64,000 nt of DNA from Rhineura floridana (GCF_030035675.1 NC_084482.1:220991943-221055942); one strand, 5' to 3'. Shown: positions 1 to 12,012, counted from the first letter of the stretch. Notes: a model not told the origin generated them from the letters alone. Made by a program: numbers and translations.

Positions 1-282
1 TTATTGGGTTTTATGGATAAACAAATAGAAAAGAAATATGGAAGAATAATATTATATATGATTACGGCAGCAAGATTATTATATGCACAAAAGTGGAAAA
101 TGGAATCAACACCAACAATGGAAGAATGGCTATTGAAATTAATGGATTTAGAAGAAATGGACAAATTGACATGTTTACTTAGAGAAAAATCGACAGATAC
201 ATTTCTTAAGGAATGGAAGCCTCTTTTAGACTTTTTGTTGAAAGATCAAAATAAAATGATGATACTGGGATTTGACGATTAA
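1..282 (+). CDS. L1 ORF2 C-terminal end (partial)
   Basis: The frame is open from the window edge to a TAA at 280-282 and gives about 93 residues. They resemble the C-terminus of squamate L1 ORF2 proteins (reverse transcriptase/endonuclease): AARLLYAQKW, then TMEEWLLKLMDLEEMDKL and FLKEWKPLLDFL. The catalytic domains would lie to the left, outside the window. The same tail, degenerate, occurs in the three ORF1-only L1 copies further along, which shows what those copies keep of ORF2. The L1 assignment rests on my memory of family sequences. Confidence 0.75.
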   Translation, partial: LLGFMDKQIEKKYGRIILYMITAARLLYAQKWKMESTPTMEEWLLKLMDLEEMDKLTCLLREKSTDTFLKEWKPLLDFLLKDQNKMMILGFDD

Positions 283-485
283 TTAAGACAGCCTACGGAG
301 AAAAGGAACTCTGTATGTATACATTAAGGGACAGGTTTGATGTATATTATATACTTATAGCTGCTCTGCGACAAATCAGAAGTCAACTATTTTATTTTCA
401 TTTTTTGTTGATGTATTGTTATGTTTTTTTGACTTTGTTTTGTTTGTTTTTGGAAAAATTTGAATAAAAATTATTATAAAAAAAA
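1..485 (+). mobile_element. L1 retrotransposon, 3' end
   Basis: After the ORF2 stop comes about 190 bp of 3' UTR rich in T and G, ending in AATAAAAATTATTATAAAAAA and an A run. The same type of ending (AATAAAAATTATTG plus A run) closes the ORF1-only L1 copies at 3600 and 25708. The 5' part is outside the window. Confidence 0.75.
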
Positions 486-833
486 ACCTCTTTAGCTGTA
501 TAGATAAGAAAATAATGAGCGTAGACAGGAGAATATTTGCCTGTTAGTCCGTTTTCTTTAAAAAGAAAAAAAAATGGATCACTTATTCAGCTGAGCTAGC
601 TAGAAATCCTCTCTCCGTCCGAGCTGCTGAAAGACCTTCTTTCTGACGAATTCCAGTCTCCAATACTCACAACAAAGCTATGTGGAAAATCTCACGTTTC
701 TTCCTTATCTGGAAGAAGTTATCCCCAGTCAAAAAAGACCCTTCTGACTAGATTTAAAGCTGAATAAGTTTCATCCAAGACAGGAGCCCATCTCGGAGGC
801 TGCACAGGCGTAGGGATCCTCCTGGGAAGTCCC
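486..833 (-). mobile_element. Antisense L1 5' UTR fragment
   Basis: Read in the same direction, this stretch follows the order of landmarks of the antisense 5' UTR at 16930-17232: TTGCCTGTTAGTC, TTTCTTCC, AGTCAAAA, GCTGAATAAG, GGAGCCC and a GGAAGTCC-like end. It is therefore probably the 5' end of another, more diverged L1 facing left, with its 5' terminus at about 833 against CR1 sequence. The plus-strand L1 tail at 1-485 abuts it, so one L1 may have inserted into the other. The order (tail, then inverted 5' end) is not that of simple twin priming. Confidence 0.6.
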
Positions 834-1470
834 ATTAATGACCTAGAATTAGGAGTGAGCAGTCAAGTGGCCAAGTTTGCAGACGACACTAAATTGTTCA
901 GGGTTGTTAAAACAAAGAGGGATTGCGAAGAACTCCAAATAGACCTCTCCAAACTGAGTGAATGGGCGGAAAAATGGCAAATGCAATTCAATATAAACAA
1001 GTGTAAAATTATGCATATTGGAGCAAAAAATCTGAATTTCACATATACGCTCATGCAGTCTGAACTGGCGGTGACCGACCAGGAGACAGACCTTGGGGTT
1101 GTAGTGGACAGCACGATGAAAATGTCGACCCAGTGTGCGGCAGCTGTGAAAAAGGCAGATTCCATGCTAGGGATAATTAGGAAAGGTATTGAAAATAAAA
1201 CAGCCGATATCATAATACTGTTGTATAAATCTATGGTGCGCCTGCATTTGGAATACTGTGTACCGTTCTGGTCGCCTCATCTCCAAAAAGGTATTATAGA
1301 GTTGGAAAAGGTTCAGAAGAGGGCAACCAGAATGATCAAGGGAATGGAGCGACTCCCTTACGAGGCAAGGTTGCAGAATTTGGGGCTTTGTAGTTTAGAG
1401 AAAAGGCGGGTCAGAGGAGACGTGATAGAAGTGTATAAAATTATGCATGGCATTGAGAATGTGGATAGAG
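834..1470 (+). mobile_element. CR1 LINE, reverse transcriptase C-terminal part (left piece)
   Basis: The plus-strand frame from 855 encodes the end of a CR1 reverse transcriptase: AKFADDTKLFRVVKTKRDCE with the FADD catalytic motif, then AEKWQMQFN and MVRLHLEYCVPFWSPHL. It aligns almost base for base with the CR1 at 45560-46200 and, inverted, with the one at 12013-13928. It is 5' truncated by the L1 piece at 833 and is split at 1470 by an ORF1-only L1; the rest resumes at 3617. The frame here is open, but the element cannot be active. Confidence 0.9.
1455..1470 (+). repeat. Target-site duplication of L1 copy 1 (left)
   Basis: GAGAATGTGGATAGAG here is repeated exactly at 3601-3616, directly after the poly-A of the L1. 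The uninterrupted CR1 at about 46174-46190 has the matching unsplit site, with one base different. Confidence 0.95.
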
Positions 1471-3600
1471 ACTTCCGGGAAGGGTGACTTAGCCTGTGCC
1501 TGCTTTTGAGACGGGCTCCTGCCTCAAAAGAAGCTTATTCAGATATATCAGTCAGATTTTTTTTTTTTTTGACTGATTAAACTTCTCCCGGGTAGGGAGA
1601 AATGAAGAGATTAACCTCAAAGCCTATTTTTGTTGGGACGACCAGATCTCATTAATTTATGGGACGAGGTCCAGCCGACGAAGGTGGGACGGATTTTCAA
1701 CAACAAGCTCTATCTGATAAAGCGAACGTTCATCTTACCTTCTAAGAGAGAACGCACTAACAGGCAAGCACCCTTCTTTCTATATTTTTCTTTTACTTGA
1801 CTTAAATTGTTGCTGTTTAAAAGAGATTTGCCAGATTGATCGGTTTTTGACATCTCACTGGGGAGCCATAACTTCTCTCTGCTACTCACTAATTAATAGC
1901 TTATCTCTGTTTTTGTTGCAAAAAGCTGTCCTGGATTTGCATTCTAAAGATATACACAGAAGAGGGATTTCTATTCCAGATTTTTAAAGAATATTATATT
2001 GTCTGAGACTACTCTCTTTTTGGTCTATTTTATTTTGTCGAATCTGTTTCCTAACGACGCCATTAATTGTTTCGATCCTGGGAACTGCATTTTGTTTACT
2101 TAAGCATGGAGAGATAAGGCTGTCTGCTCTGTTTATACTGTGATGTCACCAAGTTTGGAGTATTAACCCAATTGTTGCTGAAATAAGAAGTGGTTTTCCT
2201 ATATTTTTCTTTTAAAATGGCAATTAAGAAAGTGGCTGAGAATCTGGAAATAACTATGTTTCAGAAAATAATGGATGAGATTGAGATAACGAAACAAAAC
2301 CTGCGACAGGGTTGTAAGGAGCTGAAAATTGAATTGAGTAAAATGACGCAGGAGATTAAAGATATAGGGGTCCCTGTGAGAGAGGTGACCCTGGAAGGGG
2401 TCCCTGTGAGAGAGGAGACCCCGGAGATTGGAACAAACGTGGAACAGGAAAAAGATTTGGAGTCTATGGACTTTAGAAATAAAATCTATTGTTTGGAGAC
2501 ACAGGAGATTAAAGATATAGGGGTCCTTGTGAGAGAGGAGACCCTGGAGACTGGAACAGGGGTCCCTGTGAGAGAGGAGACCCTGGAGACTGGAACAGGG
2601 GTCCCTGTGAGAGAGGAGACCCCGGAGATTGGAACAAACGTGGAACAGGAAAAAGATTTGGAGTCTATGGACTCTAGAAATAAAATCTATTGTTTGGAAC
2701 TCAATGTTATCTCTGAAGAAATTAATGAAGATTCTAGAGATAAAGTTATCAATGGCATGGATAATCTTCTGGACTGGAATGATGTGATGGAGCCCAATAT
2801 AGAGAAAATCTATGGAATTAACTGCAGCCATGTGACAATGGAAAAACTTTCAAGAGATGACCCAGTGTATTTTGAAAAAAAGAACAGAGATATGATTTTA
2901 CAGCAGTATTTCAGCAACCTATTTAGAATGGATGGCAAGAAAATATTTGGGATAGAGGTAATTCCCATCAGACTCTTACTATATGACTATGGCTTTGACA
3001 GCAAGATTATTATGGAATACTGATAATGGAAGATTGGATACTGAAATTACTGGACTTAACAAGACTACTGAAGATGGAAGATGGAAAATGGAACTAATAG
3101 GGATAATAGAACAATGGCTACTGAAATTACTGAACCTAACAGATTCTGATGTGATGGATTAATTGAAATGTTTATTTTGACTATGGTTATGACAATAAGA
3201 TTATCATAATTAGTAATGAGATGGATTAATCGATATGCTTATCTGGAAAAAAAAATTGATAGATATATTTCTTAAAGAATTGAAACCTCTCTTTGACTTT
3301 TTGTGGAAAGAATAAAGTAATGTTTATGAGATTTGATGATTAAGTAAGATAACTACTGGAGGAAAGTGATTTTATAATATGACTTAAGAGACAGGATTGT
3401 TATATATTATAGACTTATAACTGATTTGATCTTTGACAAATGGGAAGTCAATATTTTACTCTTTATTTTTTATTTTTATTTTTTATTTTTTTATTTTTGT
3501 TTAACTATTTTTGATTTTGTTTTTTGTCTTTGAATGTTTTATGATTTCGCCTTGTATGTTTTATGAAAATCTGAATAAAAATTATTGAAAAAAAAAAAAA
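1471..3600 (+). mobile_element. ORF1-only L1 (HAL1-like), copy 1
   Basis: An insertion of about 2130 bp begins ACTTCCGGGAAGGG and ends AATAAAAATTATTG plus A run, flanked by a perfect 16-bp target duplication. It has a 5' UTR of about 745 bp, an open ORF1 (2217-3023), then about 575 bp that includes a decayed tail of ORF2 (TTTCTTAAAGAATTG around 3270, matching the ORF2 end at 205-220). The endonuclease and reverse transcriptase are wholly absent. Copy 2 (23587-25708) is nearly identical and copy 3 (15311-17232) has the same layout. Mobilisation must have been in trans by a full L1. It sits inside a CR1. Confidence 0.9.
2217..3023 (+). CDS. L1 ORF1 protein, expanded-repeat form (268 aa)
   Basis: ORF1p of L1 is an RNA-binding trimer that coats L1 RNA. 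The start at 2217 (MAIKKVAENLE) is chosen because copy 3 begins there; an upstream in-frame ATG at 2190 adds nine residues. Residues 1-50 are rich in charged and leucine heptads, a probable coiled coil. Residues of about 55-160 hold repeats of GVPVREETLETGT (13 aa, 39 bp) and a larger duplicated block ending in NKIYCLE. The rest (from about NVISEEINED to the DYGFDSKIIMEY end) resembles the RRM and C-terminal region of squamate L1 ORF1p. It differs from copy 2 at only a few residues. Whether protein is made is unknown. Confidence 0.8.
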   Translation: MAIKKVAENLEITMFQKIMDEIEITKQNLRQGCKELKIELSKMTQEIKDIGVPVREVTLEGVPVREETPEIGTNVEQEKDLESMDFRNKIYCLETQEIKDIGVLVREETLETGTGVPVREETLETGTGVPVREETPEIGTNVEQEKDLESMDSRNKIYCLELNVISEEINEDSRDKVINGMDNLLDWNDVMEPNIEKIYGINCSHVTMEKLSRDDPVYFEKKNRDMILQQYFSNLFRMDGKKIFGIEVIPIRLLLYDYGFDSKIIMEY

Positions 3601-4126
3601 GAGAATGTGGATAGAGAAAAGTTCTTCTCCCTCTCTCATAATACTAGAACTTGCGGACATTCCAAGAAGCTGAATGTTGGAAGATTCAGGACAGAAAAAA
3701 GGAAGTACTTCTTTACCCCGCGCATAGTTAAACTATGGAATTTGCTCCCACAAGACGCAGTAATGGCCACCAGCTTGGACGGCTTTAAAAGAAGATGAGA
3801 CAAATTCATGGAGGACAGGGCTATCAATGGCTACTATTTTATTTATTTATTTATTTATTTAATTACATTTCTAGACCGCCCTATAGCAGAAAGCTCTCAG
3901 GGCGGTGTACAACAAATAAGCCATGATGGCTGTGCTCTGCCACCCTAGTCAGAGGCAGCATGCTTCTGAAAACCAGTTGCCGGAAGCCTCAGGAGGGGAA
4001 AGTGTTCTTGCACTCGGGTCCTGCTTGTGGGCTTCCCCCAGGCACCTGGTTGGCCACTGTGAGAACAGGATGCTGGACTAGATGGGCCACTGGCCTGATC
4101 CAGCAGGCTCTTCTTATGTTCTTATG
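3601..4126 (+). mobile_element. CR1 LINE, C-terminus and 3' UTR (right piece)
   Basis: After the target duplication the CR1 frame continues (REKFFSLSHNTRTCGHSKKL, then LWNLLPQDAV and GFKRR). It is followed by the standard CR1 3' UTR (GGCCTGATCCAGCAGGCTC) and the terminal TTCTTATG repeats near 4110-4126. A small antisense L2 tail interrupts it at 3835-3919. The same CR1 without either insertion lies at 45495-46618. Confidence 0.9.
3835..3919 (-). mobile_element. Short antisense L2-type 3' tail
   Basis: An ATTT repeat is followed by ACCGCCCTATAGC and CAGGGCGGTGTACAAC, the reverse complement of the L2 tail that ends in GGGCGGTAT and a TAAA repeat (compare 40420-40475). The paralogous CR1 at about 46410 lacks it, so it inserted here after the duplication of the units. 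Confidence 0.65.
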
Positions 4127-5640
4127 AAAAACTTAATCTGCACAGGTATTAATTCCATGTCATGCCCCGACAGTTGGCATAAAAATAGGTTTTGCACACA
4201 TTGTAAAGAACTACTGGGGGTGAATTTGGTCAAATAACTCCATCTTGGAGCTTCCTGGGGATGCAAAACACCTCCAGTCTTTCCATCAGAAATATGCGGA
4301 GAGGAACAGTGAGATACATTCAGTCTGGTTCAGCTCACTGGGCAATGAAAACCATATGAAAAACTACTTGCAATACATCCATGTCAAAATCAGCAGGATG
4401 CCTTGTTAGTACCATCCACTCGTATAATCCAAGTTAACCTTTAGACATTTCTGGACTACAACCCCATCTTCCCTGGCATTTGGCCATGTTGTCTGGGGCT
4501 GATGGGAGATGCAGTCTAATAATACCTGGAGGGCACCAGGTTACAGAACGCTGCTCCAAGTTGAGCAGGTGATGCACGAGGTGGAAAGCTTAACAGCAAA
4601 CTCATCTACTGTATTGGGTTGAACAACTGAGGCAATAAGTTGATTTAATTATTATTATTATTACCGATACATTTTATTATATTTTTATATTTCTATGCAG
4701 GACTTCCTCTAATGAGCTCACCACGATTTGTCCCCCTCCTTTTGTCTTCACAACAACACTGTCACTGGGACCAGGACACCACCTGAATTTCACTCCTGAG
4801 CAGGGATTTGAATCTGGGTTCCTATGGACATAGCATTAAACTATGATTCCAATAATACAACAGACACACACACCTGCACAGACGTTGAAGGTCCCACACA
4901 GAGTGGATGACCGAAATCTGGAGTGGCACATAAAAATTCTGCACAGTTTATCCTCACAACAATCCAGTGAGGTGGGCTGGGCTGAACAAAAGTGGTCACT
5001 GCCCCAGGGTCACCCAGGGACCTGCATAGATTTGGGGGGGGGAGATCTTAGACACCTTACTTTTTTGGGAGCAGGCTCTCAGCAGAGTCCCCATGTCTCC
5101 AGCAACCTATGAGCCAATCAGCAAGAAAGGAGAGTGTATTAGCCACTGAGAAGAGTCTTCTAACATGCTTCCTTGTTCTTTCCTGTTAATTAGAGTGAAT
5201 CAGAGTGAAAGGAGGTGAAGTCAGCCACTGAGACTCTTCTCAGGAGGCAACACTTTGCCCTTCCATGCTTTTTGGCTCCTAGCTGTGGGAGAAGGCATTA
5301 ACATGCATCTCATTCTCAACCCAGCAGGAACAGGATGGGAGGGGGCATGGCTATCATGAAGGGACCCTGCACTTCTGAATTTGCCACTACACTACTGTAG
5401 AGATGTGAAGGCCCATAACAACAGTGGAAAAATTTGGAGGGAAAGCAGTTTTTTTCTCCCCTCTCCCGTGCTCTGACCCCGCACCTTAGAGTGCTCTGTA
5501 TTGCTGCCCTGGGCACCTTCTGGGAGGAAGGACAGGGTATAAATCTAATAATTGCACTGAAGAAAAGTCTGACTTGTTCGTGTCTACAAGAGACTCTACT
5601 ATACACATGTCAGTGACACATCCATAGCTCCACCCTCTCT
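4127..5640. other. 3' flank of gene A: MITE and SINE pieces, no gene
   Basis: About 4440-4560 is a hAT-like MITE of the type with GGACTACAACCCC and GATGGGAGATGCAGTC arms and a GGAGGGCACCAGGTT end. Paralogues are at 25860-25980 and 46920-47050. About 4700-4850 and 4940-5060 contain SINE-like pieces (GGGATTTGAATCTGGGTT, then ATCCTCACAACAATCCAGTGAGGTGGGCTGGGCTG in broken form). About 5500-5560 has the tail motif GGGAGGAAGGACAGGGTATA common to squamate L2-tailed repeats. No coding potential was recognised. Confidence 0.5.
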
Positions 5641-8110
5641 GGCCTTTGACTGGAAATTGGCCCTTGGACTGCTGCTTGTGCGTAAATGTGGCCCTCGGGT
5701 TGAAGAATATTCCCTAACCACTACATTAGCCACAGGCTCTCATCCGAGACCACCTCACAGGGCTGTTGCGACCACTGCCAAGATATTGTGCTTTGGACAG
5801 GGGGGATGCTGGCAACGCCAGGAGACACAGACCCCCAGTCAGAGCTTGGAAAAGTTACTTTTTTAAACTACAACTCCCATCAGCCCAATCCAGTGGCCAT
5901 GCTGGCTGGGGCTGATGGGAGTTGTAGTTTAAAACAGTAACTTTTCCAAACTCTGCCCCCAGCACCGCCACAGATGGACCAATCCTGCAAGAGAAGCTGA
6001 GGTCCACTCCTCTAGGGTCTTCCCCTCCAATACACTCCCAAGGGGATGTCTGGAGAAGCCCTTCCCCTGGAGCCCAGCTGAGGAGGGGGCATTTATTCAC
6101 CCATTTCCTCCATCCTCTGCCTTGAAAGCTTCTAGAAGCCCATTCAGAGCCTGGTCAGGTTCAGATTCCTCTCTCCATCCCTTCATTTTTCTTCCCTGGC
6201 AGGAAGGAAACTGACCAGCCCCTCTTCCAGTTTAGGAAATCCAAAAGGGGCTCTTCCTCCAGCTCTGGGGCACTTTCTAGGGATGCCCAGAGGGAAGAGG
6301 GGCCTCTTCCATCAACCCTCTCCCCCTCCCCAAAAGCAAACCTTCCTTCTCTCTCCCCTCCCCCCACCAGTCCCCTGTCAGGCCCACGAATTGCAAAGGC
6401 AGCTCCCCTCCCCCAGCTGTGGCCCTCAAAACCAACACAGGACATCAACCCCCAACAGCTGCATCCCTTTGCCTGGGCGATGTCTTCCAAGAGGGCCTCG
6501 AAAGGCCAACCCCGCGGCACTTCGGACCCCCCTGTGCAAATGGATTGCATGCAGCAGGGGAGTGGGGCTCTTCCCTCCTTTTCCCTCACCCCCCAACAAA
6601 AATACCAAATCCCCCCCTTGCACCTCTTTGTCCTCTGCACGCTCCAGCTTCCTCCTCTCTGGGCCTAATACTTTCTTTACCCGGAATACCAATGAAGACA
6701 GCCCTCCTACTTCCCCTTCAATATGCTCTCCCCCCTCCATGTGATTAAGACTTCCTGCCTCTCTAGGAACCAGAACTCAGAGGCTCCTACTGGGAGGAAG
6801 GGCAGGATATAAATCGAATAATTAATTAATTGCGCTGAAGAAATGTCTGACTTGTTCCTGGCTACAAGAGACTCTACTATACAAATGTCAGTGACACATC
6901 CATAGCTCTACCCACTCTGGCATTTGACAGTAAATTGGCCCTTGGACTTCTGCTTGTGCGTAAATGTGGCCGTTGGGTTGAAGAATATTCCCTAACCACT
7001 ACATTAGCCACAGGCTCTCATTCGAGACCGCCTTACAGGGCTCTTGCGACCACTGCCCAGCTATTGTGCTTTGGACAGGGGGGACGCTGGCTGCCAGCAC
7101 CCCCACAGATGGGCCAATCCTGCAAGAGAAGCTGAGATCCACCCAAAGGGGGCTTCGATGTTCCCCTCCAACACACTCCCAAGGGGATGTCTGGAGAAGC
7201 CTCTTCCTCTGGAGCCCAGCTGAGGAGGGGACATTTATTCACCCATTTCCTCCATCCTCTGCCTTGAAAGCTTCTAGAAGCCCATTCAGAGCCTGGTCAG
7301 TTTCAGATTCCTCTCTCCATCCCTCCATCTTCCTTGCCTGACAGGAGGGAAACTGACCAGCCCCTCTTCCAGTGGAGGAAATCCAAAAGGGGCTCTCCCT
7401 CCAGCTGTGGGGAGGAAAGCAGCACAGCATTCTCCCCTCCCCTCCAATGTGCCCCCAACAAGGCTGCATCAAGAGGTCCCCCCTTCCCCCCCTGCCTGAG
7501 CTGCGTTCCATCCTTGGGGGGAATGGGCTGACCTGCAAAAGGGTTGGGGGGCAGCTTCAGTGGAAACAGTTTTGGCCGCACTTTGCCTCTGGACTGCATG
7601 GATCAGGCCCCCTCCACACACTTTCTATGGGTTCCCAGAGGGAAGGGGGGGCTCTTCCATCACCCCGTCCCCCTCCCAAAAAGCAAACCTTCCTTCTCTC
7701 TCCCCTCCCCCCACCAGTCCCCTGTCAGGCCCAGGAATTGCAAAGGCAGCTCCCCTCCCCCAGCTGTGGCCCTCAAAACCAACACAGGACATCAACCCCC
7801 AACAGCTGCATCCCTTTGCCTGGGCGATGGCTTCCAAGAGGGCCTCGAAAGGCCAACCCCGCGGCACTTCGGACCCCCCTCTGCAGATGGATTGCATGCA
7901 GCAGGGGTCCCCCTGAGGAAAAGGGGGGAGTGGAGCTCTTCCCTCCTTTTCCCTCACCCCCCAACAAAAATACCAAATCTCCCCCCTTGCACCCCTTTGC
8001 CCTACTTTCTTTACCTTGAATACCAATGAAGACAGCCCTCCTACTTCCCCTTCAATATGCTCTCCCCCCTCCATGTGATTAAGACTTCCTCCCTCTCTAG
8101 GAACCAGAAC
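5640..8110. repeat. Tandemly doubled GC-rich block (unit A only)
   Basis: Two related copies, about 5640-6780 and 6930-8095, both begin with TGCTTGTGCGTAAATGTGGCC and run to CTCCATGTGATTAAGACTTCC. Units B (27060-28015) and C (48150-49250) have a single copy. C-rich tracts keep several frames open on both strands, but the frames are not consistent between copies, so I make no gene call. Confidence 0.75.
5846..5949. mobile_element. Short palindromic MITE (hAT-like)
   Basis: Perfect 13-bp terminal inverted repeats (TTGGAAAAGTTAC at 5846-5858 and GTAACTTTTCCAA at 5937-5949) enclose a near-palindrome with CAACTCCCATCAGCCC and its complement. Unit C has the same element at 48330-48433. The second block copy in A (about 7090) and unit B (about 27200) lack it. 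Confidence 0.7.
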
Positions 8111-10331
8111 TCCTTTCCTTAACCCATCGGAGGACTAAGTGGCAAAAGCTGCTTCTGCCCCCCACTGCCAACATTTTCCTCCCTCCCTTCTGTCCCAATA
8201 TTGCACCTCTTCTTCCTCTCTTGCCTCCCGCAGAAGCAGCGGCAAGATAGGTGTGTGTGTGTGTGCTGTGTGATATATACAATATACACATTTGTGTGTA
8301 AAATGTAAAGTGTTCAGGAGGGACGGTGTAAAAGCTGGAATGGAACACGCCGGAATGGGCTCTTTAGAAAAGAAATTGATGCCCAAAACACTAGGATGTG
8401 TTAGAGACACACGAGAACAACGTTTAGGAACAAAAACCATTCCGATAGCATTTTTATCAACCCTTTAACAACCAAAATGCCCTCCGGAACGGAATGAACA
8501 GCCCCGAACGGGGACTTCCCAGCAAGCCAGACCTCTGAAATTCACCAGACCCACATGACTACATGGGATGCATGCAGTAAGACACAAAAAGTCCACGCAA
8601 ACCACGCTCCGATACCCGTTCCGGGCTATAATACATTTTTACGTAAAAAAGCCCGGAACGGCGACTTCCCAATCAGCCAGACCTACCAAAATTCACCAAC
8701 CACACATGTTGCTGCCTCTCCTTTTGTTGGGAAATGGGAGATAGCACAGGATGACCCAGGAACCTCTGGGGTGATCAGCAATACCCTTTCTTGCTGTTTG
8801 TAGGTCCACTAAGCAGCACTATTGGTGCTGCTATCAGGTTGTGAATGGCTGGTGAATTGGGGAGGGAGAGAGAAAGAGAGATTGGAGGGGCAAGTCGGCT
8901 GGCAGAAGGGGGAGAGAATAGAGTTTGCCTTCTGTGAAATAGATGTGCTATCACAGGAAAAAACTGGGTTCAAAGAAGTGCTCTTGTGTGCTTGGGCTCA
9001 GACTCCACCTCTGCCTTGTATTCAAGTTCTGGGCCAAACCTCACCAGTTTGCTTTCTGTGAAATGAGTTTCTGACACAACTACTTTCAAAATCAAGGTTA
9101 TTAAAGTCTGGAACCTGTGGGAGGGACTCCTACTCATTGGGCAGAGCGCACGAGGTGGAGGCAGAAGAACTTTCCAGTCAAAAGGCTCTCAGGCAAGAAG
9201 GCTGGAGAACAGGACCTTGGACAGCCACTGCCAGTCTGAGGGCCAAACTAGAGGAGATACCAATCATGCAACAAACAATTGCACGATGAGCTTTGCAACA
9301 CCAAATTGAAGGTGCAGGGCAGCTGATCCCTAGTGGGGTCCTGACGTGCACCTGTTATTTACATTGGGAACAACAACAACAATAACACCAGCTCACCAGT
9401 CTAATCACTTTTACTGGCTAGATCCCAAGGAAGAGGCAGGAGGGGACAGGAACAGGGAGTCCTTCAAGCAACCTAGTCCCCGAGTTCAGCAGTTGTGCAA
9501 CTGACCTCCCAGTCAGTAATCTTCACACTTCTGATTCCCAGAAAATGGCATTCAGAGGCATACTGCTTCCCAGAGAGAAACTACAGGGAAGCATCATTAA
9601 CAATTGCATAACATGGATTAGTTACACAACATGGATTAGTTTGAAGTACCAGACCATTGATATATCTGGCCCAGAACTATCTATCCCAACAAACTGCCTC
9701 CCCCAATAATTTAAGCAGAGATTTTCTGCAGCTTTGCTGCCTTTCCTAAAGGCCCTTCTATTGCCTGGAGAAGCCATTTGGCTATGTGACCAATTCTCAC
9801 TCCTTTTCTCTATGCGCACCAGATGACAGTGAGGTCCTTCTTTTGCCTGCTAGGAAATAGCACTGAGACAGATGCGACTGCGGAGTGAAATCAGTTTGGA
9901 AAATGTATTTAAAATACGTCAGCAGAAAACTAGTGAATTCATTTTACTTTATGAAAGATGTTAGAATAGCCAATACAAAAAACATCTAAGCAAAATAAAA
10001 ACCATGTTATACACAAAAACACATTTTTTAGTTATTTATATTAATAAAATGTGTACACTGCGGAAGAATTTTATGAAGAATATAAAATGTACATTAAAAT
10101 GGTCAATAAAAAAATCAACATTTAAAAAACACTAAAAATCAATAAAATCAACAGTTAAAGGTATGCTAAACTAAACTATATGAAAACAATCAGTAACGAG
10201 ACCATTAGAAACAAGGACTAGTATTATTTTATTTTCATTTAGAAATCACTTCCCAGAAAGTATCTCAAAAATACCAACAATAAAAAAAGATTTCATATGC
10301 AAACCAATTAAAAACATCTTAAAATCCCACA
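8111..10331. other. Distal 3' flank of gene A, no gene recognised
   Basis: This is conserved flank shared by the units. Around 8500-8640 and 8641-8780 are two diverged tandem copies of a segment of about 145 bp (CCCGAACGG, GACTTCCCA, AGCCAGACCT, ATTCACCA and CACACATG in order). A short GT repeat lies near 8248. From about 9460 the sequence matches the point at which unit D begins after the deletion junction (58828). The AT-rich part at 9900-10330 flanks the ghost finger tail. Confidence 0.5.
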
Positions 10332-10637
10332 CAGACCCTCCGTGACGCAGAGTGGTAAGCGGCAGTAACGCAGCCGAAGCTCTGCTCACGTCTGCAGTTC
10401 GATTCCAATGGAAGAAGGAAGTCGAATCTCCGGTAAAAAGGGTCAAGATCCACTCAGCCTCCCATCCATCCGTGGTCAGTAAAATGAGTGCCCGGCATAT
10501 GCTGGGGGGTAAAGAAAGACCGGGGAAGGAACTGGCAGTCCCACCTCATATATACAGTCTGTCTAGTAAATGTCGCAAGACGTCACCCTGAGAGTCAGAA
10601 ACGACTCGGACTACAAGTGCGGGGACACCTTTACCTT
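10332..10637 (+). mobile_element. tRNA-derived SINE with BovB-like tail (Sauria SINE type), copy A
   Basis: The left part has RNA polymerase III A-box TGGTAAGCGGC (10353-10363) and B-box GTTCGATTCC (10397-10406). The right end (GAGTCAGAAACGACTCGGAC, then ACACCTTTACC) resembles the 3' tail of BovB LINEs, as known for Sauria SINEs, which BovB is thought to mobilise. It is flanked by 13-bp duplications TTAAAATCCCACA at 10319-10331 and 10638-10650. Copies are at 51473-51778 and 59716-60021; unit B has the empty site at 31333-31345. Confidence 0.85.
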
Positions 10638-10970
10638 TTAAAATCCCACAGAAACAGTAATAAAGCTCTGCCCTTAAAAGGTTTGTTGAAAAAGGAAGGT
10701 CTTCTATAGGCACCACACAAAAAAAACACCTGTCTGAGATGTATCAGGAGGAAGTTCAAAAAAGTAGATGACACCACACAAAAGGCCAGGTTTCTCTATC
10801 ATGCAGAGTGGACTTCCTAATGAGATGGTATGCGTAAGAGGCCATCCTCTGCAGATTTCAGTGATGGGCTGCATATATAATAAGTGAGATAATTTTTTAA
10901 GCATCCTGGCCCCAACCTGTATATGGCTTTAATCTATGTAGCCTGCAAGATGAAGAGAGGCTCCCATTGA

Positions 10971-12012
<1,042 letters not shown>

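Noticed and set aside
2199-2831. Long minus-strand open frame (210 codons) opposite L1 ORF1, also in copy 2
   Set aside because: It is the reverse shadow of the ORF1 repeats; it follows their period and has no domain of its own.
6161-8074. Many open frames in the GC-rich blocks of units A, B and C
   Set aside because: C-rich tracts lack stops on both strands. Frames differ between the copies and give low-complexity Pro/Gly/Arg peptides.
10353-10406. A-box and B-box suggesting a tRNA gene
   Set aside because: No cloverleaf is complete, the body is about 300 bp with a BovB-like tail, and target duplications flank it, so it is a SINE.
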